DNA from: Isoptericola croceus
Lineage (GTDB): Bacteria; Actinomycetota; Actinomycetes; Actinomycetales; Cellulomonadaceae
Length of the DNA stretch: 64,000 nucleotides
Direction of reading: 5' to 3'
Assembly (NCBI RefSeq): GCF_029382255.1
Contig: NZ_JARLLG010000006.1
Span: 1 to 64,000 of the forward strand
A program made the position numbers and the translations under genes. Below, one piece after another: positions 62,553-64,000 of this stretch. Positions within the stretch are counted from its first letter, which is position 1. The number at the start of each line of letters is the position of its first letter. Under the pieces are notes generated by a model. That model did not search any database, was not told the DNA's origin, and worked only from the letters and a program-made list of their open reading frames with translations.

Positions 62553-63451
62553 ATGCCACCGCCACCGTTCCCGGCGAGAAGATGTCGGCCGCCGGAGTCC
62601 CGCAGAAGGACCTGCTCCTGCACGCGGACAACCTCGTCGCCGGCTACATCCCCGGCGTCAACATCCTCGACGAGTGCTCGCTCGAGGTCGCCAAGGGTGA
62701 GCTCGTCGGCATCATCGGCCCGAACGGGGCCGGCAAGTCGACGCTGCTCAAGGCGCTCTTCGGTCTGGTGAAGATCCACTCCGGCACCGTCACCCTGGAG
62801 GGCAAGGACATCACCGGGATGAAGGCGAACCAGCTCGTCGCCAACGGCGTCGGGTTCGTCCCCCAGAACAACAACGTGTTCCCCTCGCTGACGGTCGAGG
62901 AGAACATGCGGATGGGGACGTACCTCAAGCCGAGCATCTTCGACGAGCGCTGGTCGTTCATCGGCGACCTGTTCCCCGTGCTGCACGATCGCCGCACGCA
63001 GCGTGCGGGCGCCATGTCCGGCGGCGAGCGGCAGATGGTCGCCATGGCCCGCGCGCTGATGATGAACCCGTCGGTGCTGCTGCTCGACGAGCCCTCCGCG
63101 GGGCTGTCACCCGTGCGTCAGGACGAGACGTTCCTGCGCACCCGGATGATCAACAAGGCCGGGGTCTCGGTGATCATGGTCGAGCAGAACGCCCGCCGCT
63201 GCCTGCAGATCTGCGACCGCGGCTACGTGCTCGACCAGGGCAAGGACGCGTACACGGGCACCGGGCGCGAGCTCCAGGCCGACCCCAAGGTCATCTCGCT
63301 GTACCTCGGCACCCTCGCCGAGGACGTCGACGAGGCCGCCCACACGGCCGAGGTGAAGGCCGCCGAGCAGGAGCGGCTCGAGGCCGCCGTCGAGGCGGAA
63401 GCCGAGGCGCAGGCGCTCGCGGAGGAGGCCGACAAGAACGAGGAGAGCTGA
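62549..63451 (+). CDS. livF: ABC transporter ATP-binding protein LivF with acidic C-terminal tail
   Basis: A 300-residue ATPase. Walker A is GPNGAGKSTLLKALFGL, the signature is MSGGERQMVAMARAL, and Walker B is VLLLDEPSAGLSP. The usual LivF has about 235 residues. Here a coiled, Ala/Glu-rich tail of some 50 residues (VKAAEQERLEAAVEAEAEAQ onward) follows the domain. The start overlaps the livG stop (ATGA). It is the last gene of the operon, with a strong hairpin 27 nt after the stop. Confidence 0.92.
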   Translation: MNATATVPGEKMSAAGVPQKDLLLHADNLVAGYIPGVNILDECSLEVAKGELVGIIGPNGAGKSTLLKALFGLVKIHSGTVTLEGKDITGMKANQLVANGVGFVPQNNNVFPSLTVEENMRMGTYLKPSIFDERWSFIGDLFPVLHDRRTQRAGAMSGGERQMVAMARALMMNPSVLLLDEPSAGLSPVRQDETFLRTRMINKAGVSVIMVEQNARRCLQICDRGYVLDQGKDAYTGTGRELQADPKVISLYLGTLAEDVDEAAHTAEVKAAEQERLEAAVEAEAEAQALAEEADKNEES

Positions 63452-63478
63452 CGCGCACCGCGTGACGACAGCTCCTCG

Positions 63479-63522
63479 GACGACGGCGGGTGGCCCGCAC
63501 GACCTGGCCACCCGCCGTCGTC
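63479..63522 (+). terminator. Hairpin terminator of the liv operon
   Basis: A perfect 16-bp stem (GACGACGGCGGGTGGC at 63479-63494 with its complement at 63507-63522) around a 12-nt loop, 27 nt after the livF stop. There is no U tract. Confidence 0.75.
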
Positions 63523-63534
63523 ATCCCAAGCGCG

Positions 63535-63563
63535 AGGTAGCGCACGACGGCGCGAGGTAGCGC
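63535..63563. repeat. 20-nt periodic repeat (2 units), same motif as at 6418
   Basis: AGGTAGCGC begins at 63535 and 63555, again 20 nt apart, each preceded by CGCG. It sits between the liv terminator and the last gene. Confidence 0.75.
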
Positions 63564-63673
63564 AGGTCGGCTCCACGCGGTACCTGCCTGGGACCGGGAC
63601 CACTGCCGCCGCCTGTCCACAGGCGCTGATGGCTGAGCCTTGACGCCGGCCCTGAGGCACCAGAGTCGACGTC

Positions 63674-64000
63674 ATGACGGCTGAACTGCACGTGGCCTCG
63701 ATCCGCCGCATCTCCGAGATCCTCGCGACGATGCGCGCACCCGGCTCGCCGCTGCGTTCCATGCTGAGCGCAGACGTCACGGACCCTCCACGCGTCCCGG
63801 CGCCTGCGAGCATCGAGCTCGCCGACCCGGCGGTCGTCGCGGCGCACGTACGGAACGGACTCCTCCGAGACATTCGCGGCGGAGTCGTCCCGAACATGCC
63901 GGACGGGCAGGACGAATCCCAGCACTCCGGGGAGATTCTCCGCGTGGCAGCCGACCTGGTCGCCCATGCCCGCGGCGACTTCGTGCTCAGCCATGCCACC
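63674..64000 (+). CDS. Partial hypothetical protein cut by the window end
   Basis: A frame open from ATG 63674 to the end: MTAELHVASIRRISEILATM at the start, then LRDIRGGVVPNMPDGQDESQ. Codon third positions are mostly G/C and no stop occurs in 109 codons. A TTGACG at 63640-63645 may be the -35 of a leaderless promoter. I do not recognise the product. Confidence 0.5.
   Translation, partial: MTAELHVASIRRISEILATMRAPGSPLRSMLSADVTDPPRVPAPASIELADPAVVAAHVRNGLLRDIRGGVVPNMPDGQDESQHSGEILRVAADLVAHARGDFVLSHAT

Noticed and set aside
1-64000. tRNA or rRNA genes and a tRNA attachment site for the island
   Set aside because: No T-arm GGTTCGAATCC-type sequence with a matching cloverleaf was seen near either island edge or elsewhere.

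Overview
The window is very GC-rich DNA with dense, short-spaced genes, many GTG starts, ATGA/GTGA stop-start overlaps and several starts that look leaderless. This fits a high-GC actinobacterium, probably of the Micrococcales (Cellulomonas, Cellulosimicrobium or Promicromonospora relatives). That placement is inferred from gene content and composition, not from a marker gene. No rRNA, tRNA or CRISPR array was seen.

Layout. 1-6.5 kb: a RidA protein, a large LAL-type LuxR regulator with a small gene fused to it by a stop-start overlap, a DinB-like and a VOC protein, and the rRNA methyltransferase RlmC. 6.5-10.8 kb: a membrane protein with a sigma-4-like head and zinc-finger motif, then a ddaH-ocd arginine/ornithine catabolism operon divergent from an Lrp/AsnC regulator. 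10.8-16.5 kb: a secreted 5'-nucleotidase with two carbohydrate-binding modules, a DUF3817 protein, a SUKH protein and a DUF255 thioredoxin-domain protein.

16.6-27.6 kb is an integrated island of visibly lower GC. It carries a tyrosine integrase, a 1202-residue protein of unknown family with a C-terminal PD-(D/E)XK signature, a frameshifted remnant of a type I restriction R subunit, a SIR2-like protein, an excisionase-like HTH protein, a 655-residue protein with a C-terminal HEPN-type RxxxxH motif, and an XRE antitoxin/nucleotidyltransferase toxin pair behind a clear operator. It reads as a defence island in which an older restriction system has decayed.

27.7-44.6 kb is ordinary chromosome: a spermidine-synthase-like methyltransferase, methylglyoxal synthase, acetyltransferases, a decayed patch with a LacI remnant and a shortened MFS gene, DUF3352 and DUF4352 envelope proteins, an HNH nuclease with a possible SRA-like modified-base reader, a two-component system, a DUF234-type ATPase behind a 40-nt dyad, an exonuclease/phosphatase and a HxlR-RidA divergent pair. 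44.6-49.6 kb is a compact oleA-oleBC-oleD operon for long-chain olefin synthesis, with OleB and OleC fused. 49.8-58.9 kb has threonine aldolase, an AbiEi/DUF559 protein between two near-identical 64-nt palindromes, a GH3 lipoprotein, a Pit phosphate transporter and an S9 oligopeptidase. 59.2-63.5 kb is a livHMGF ABC transporter operon without a binding-protein gene in view.

Across the window there are long palindromes. Some sit at convergent gene ends. One family has at least three copies whose differences are mirrored in both arms. Two palindromes lie in frame inside ole genes.
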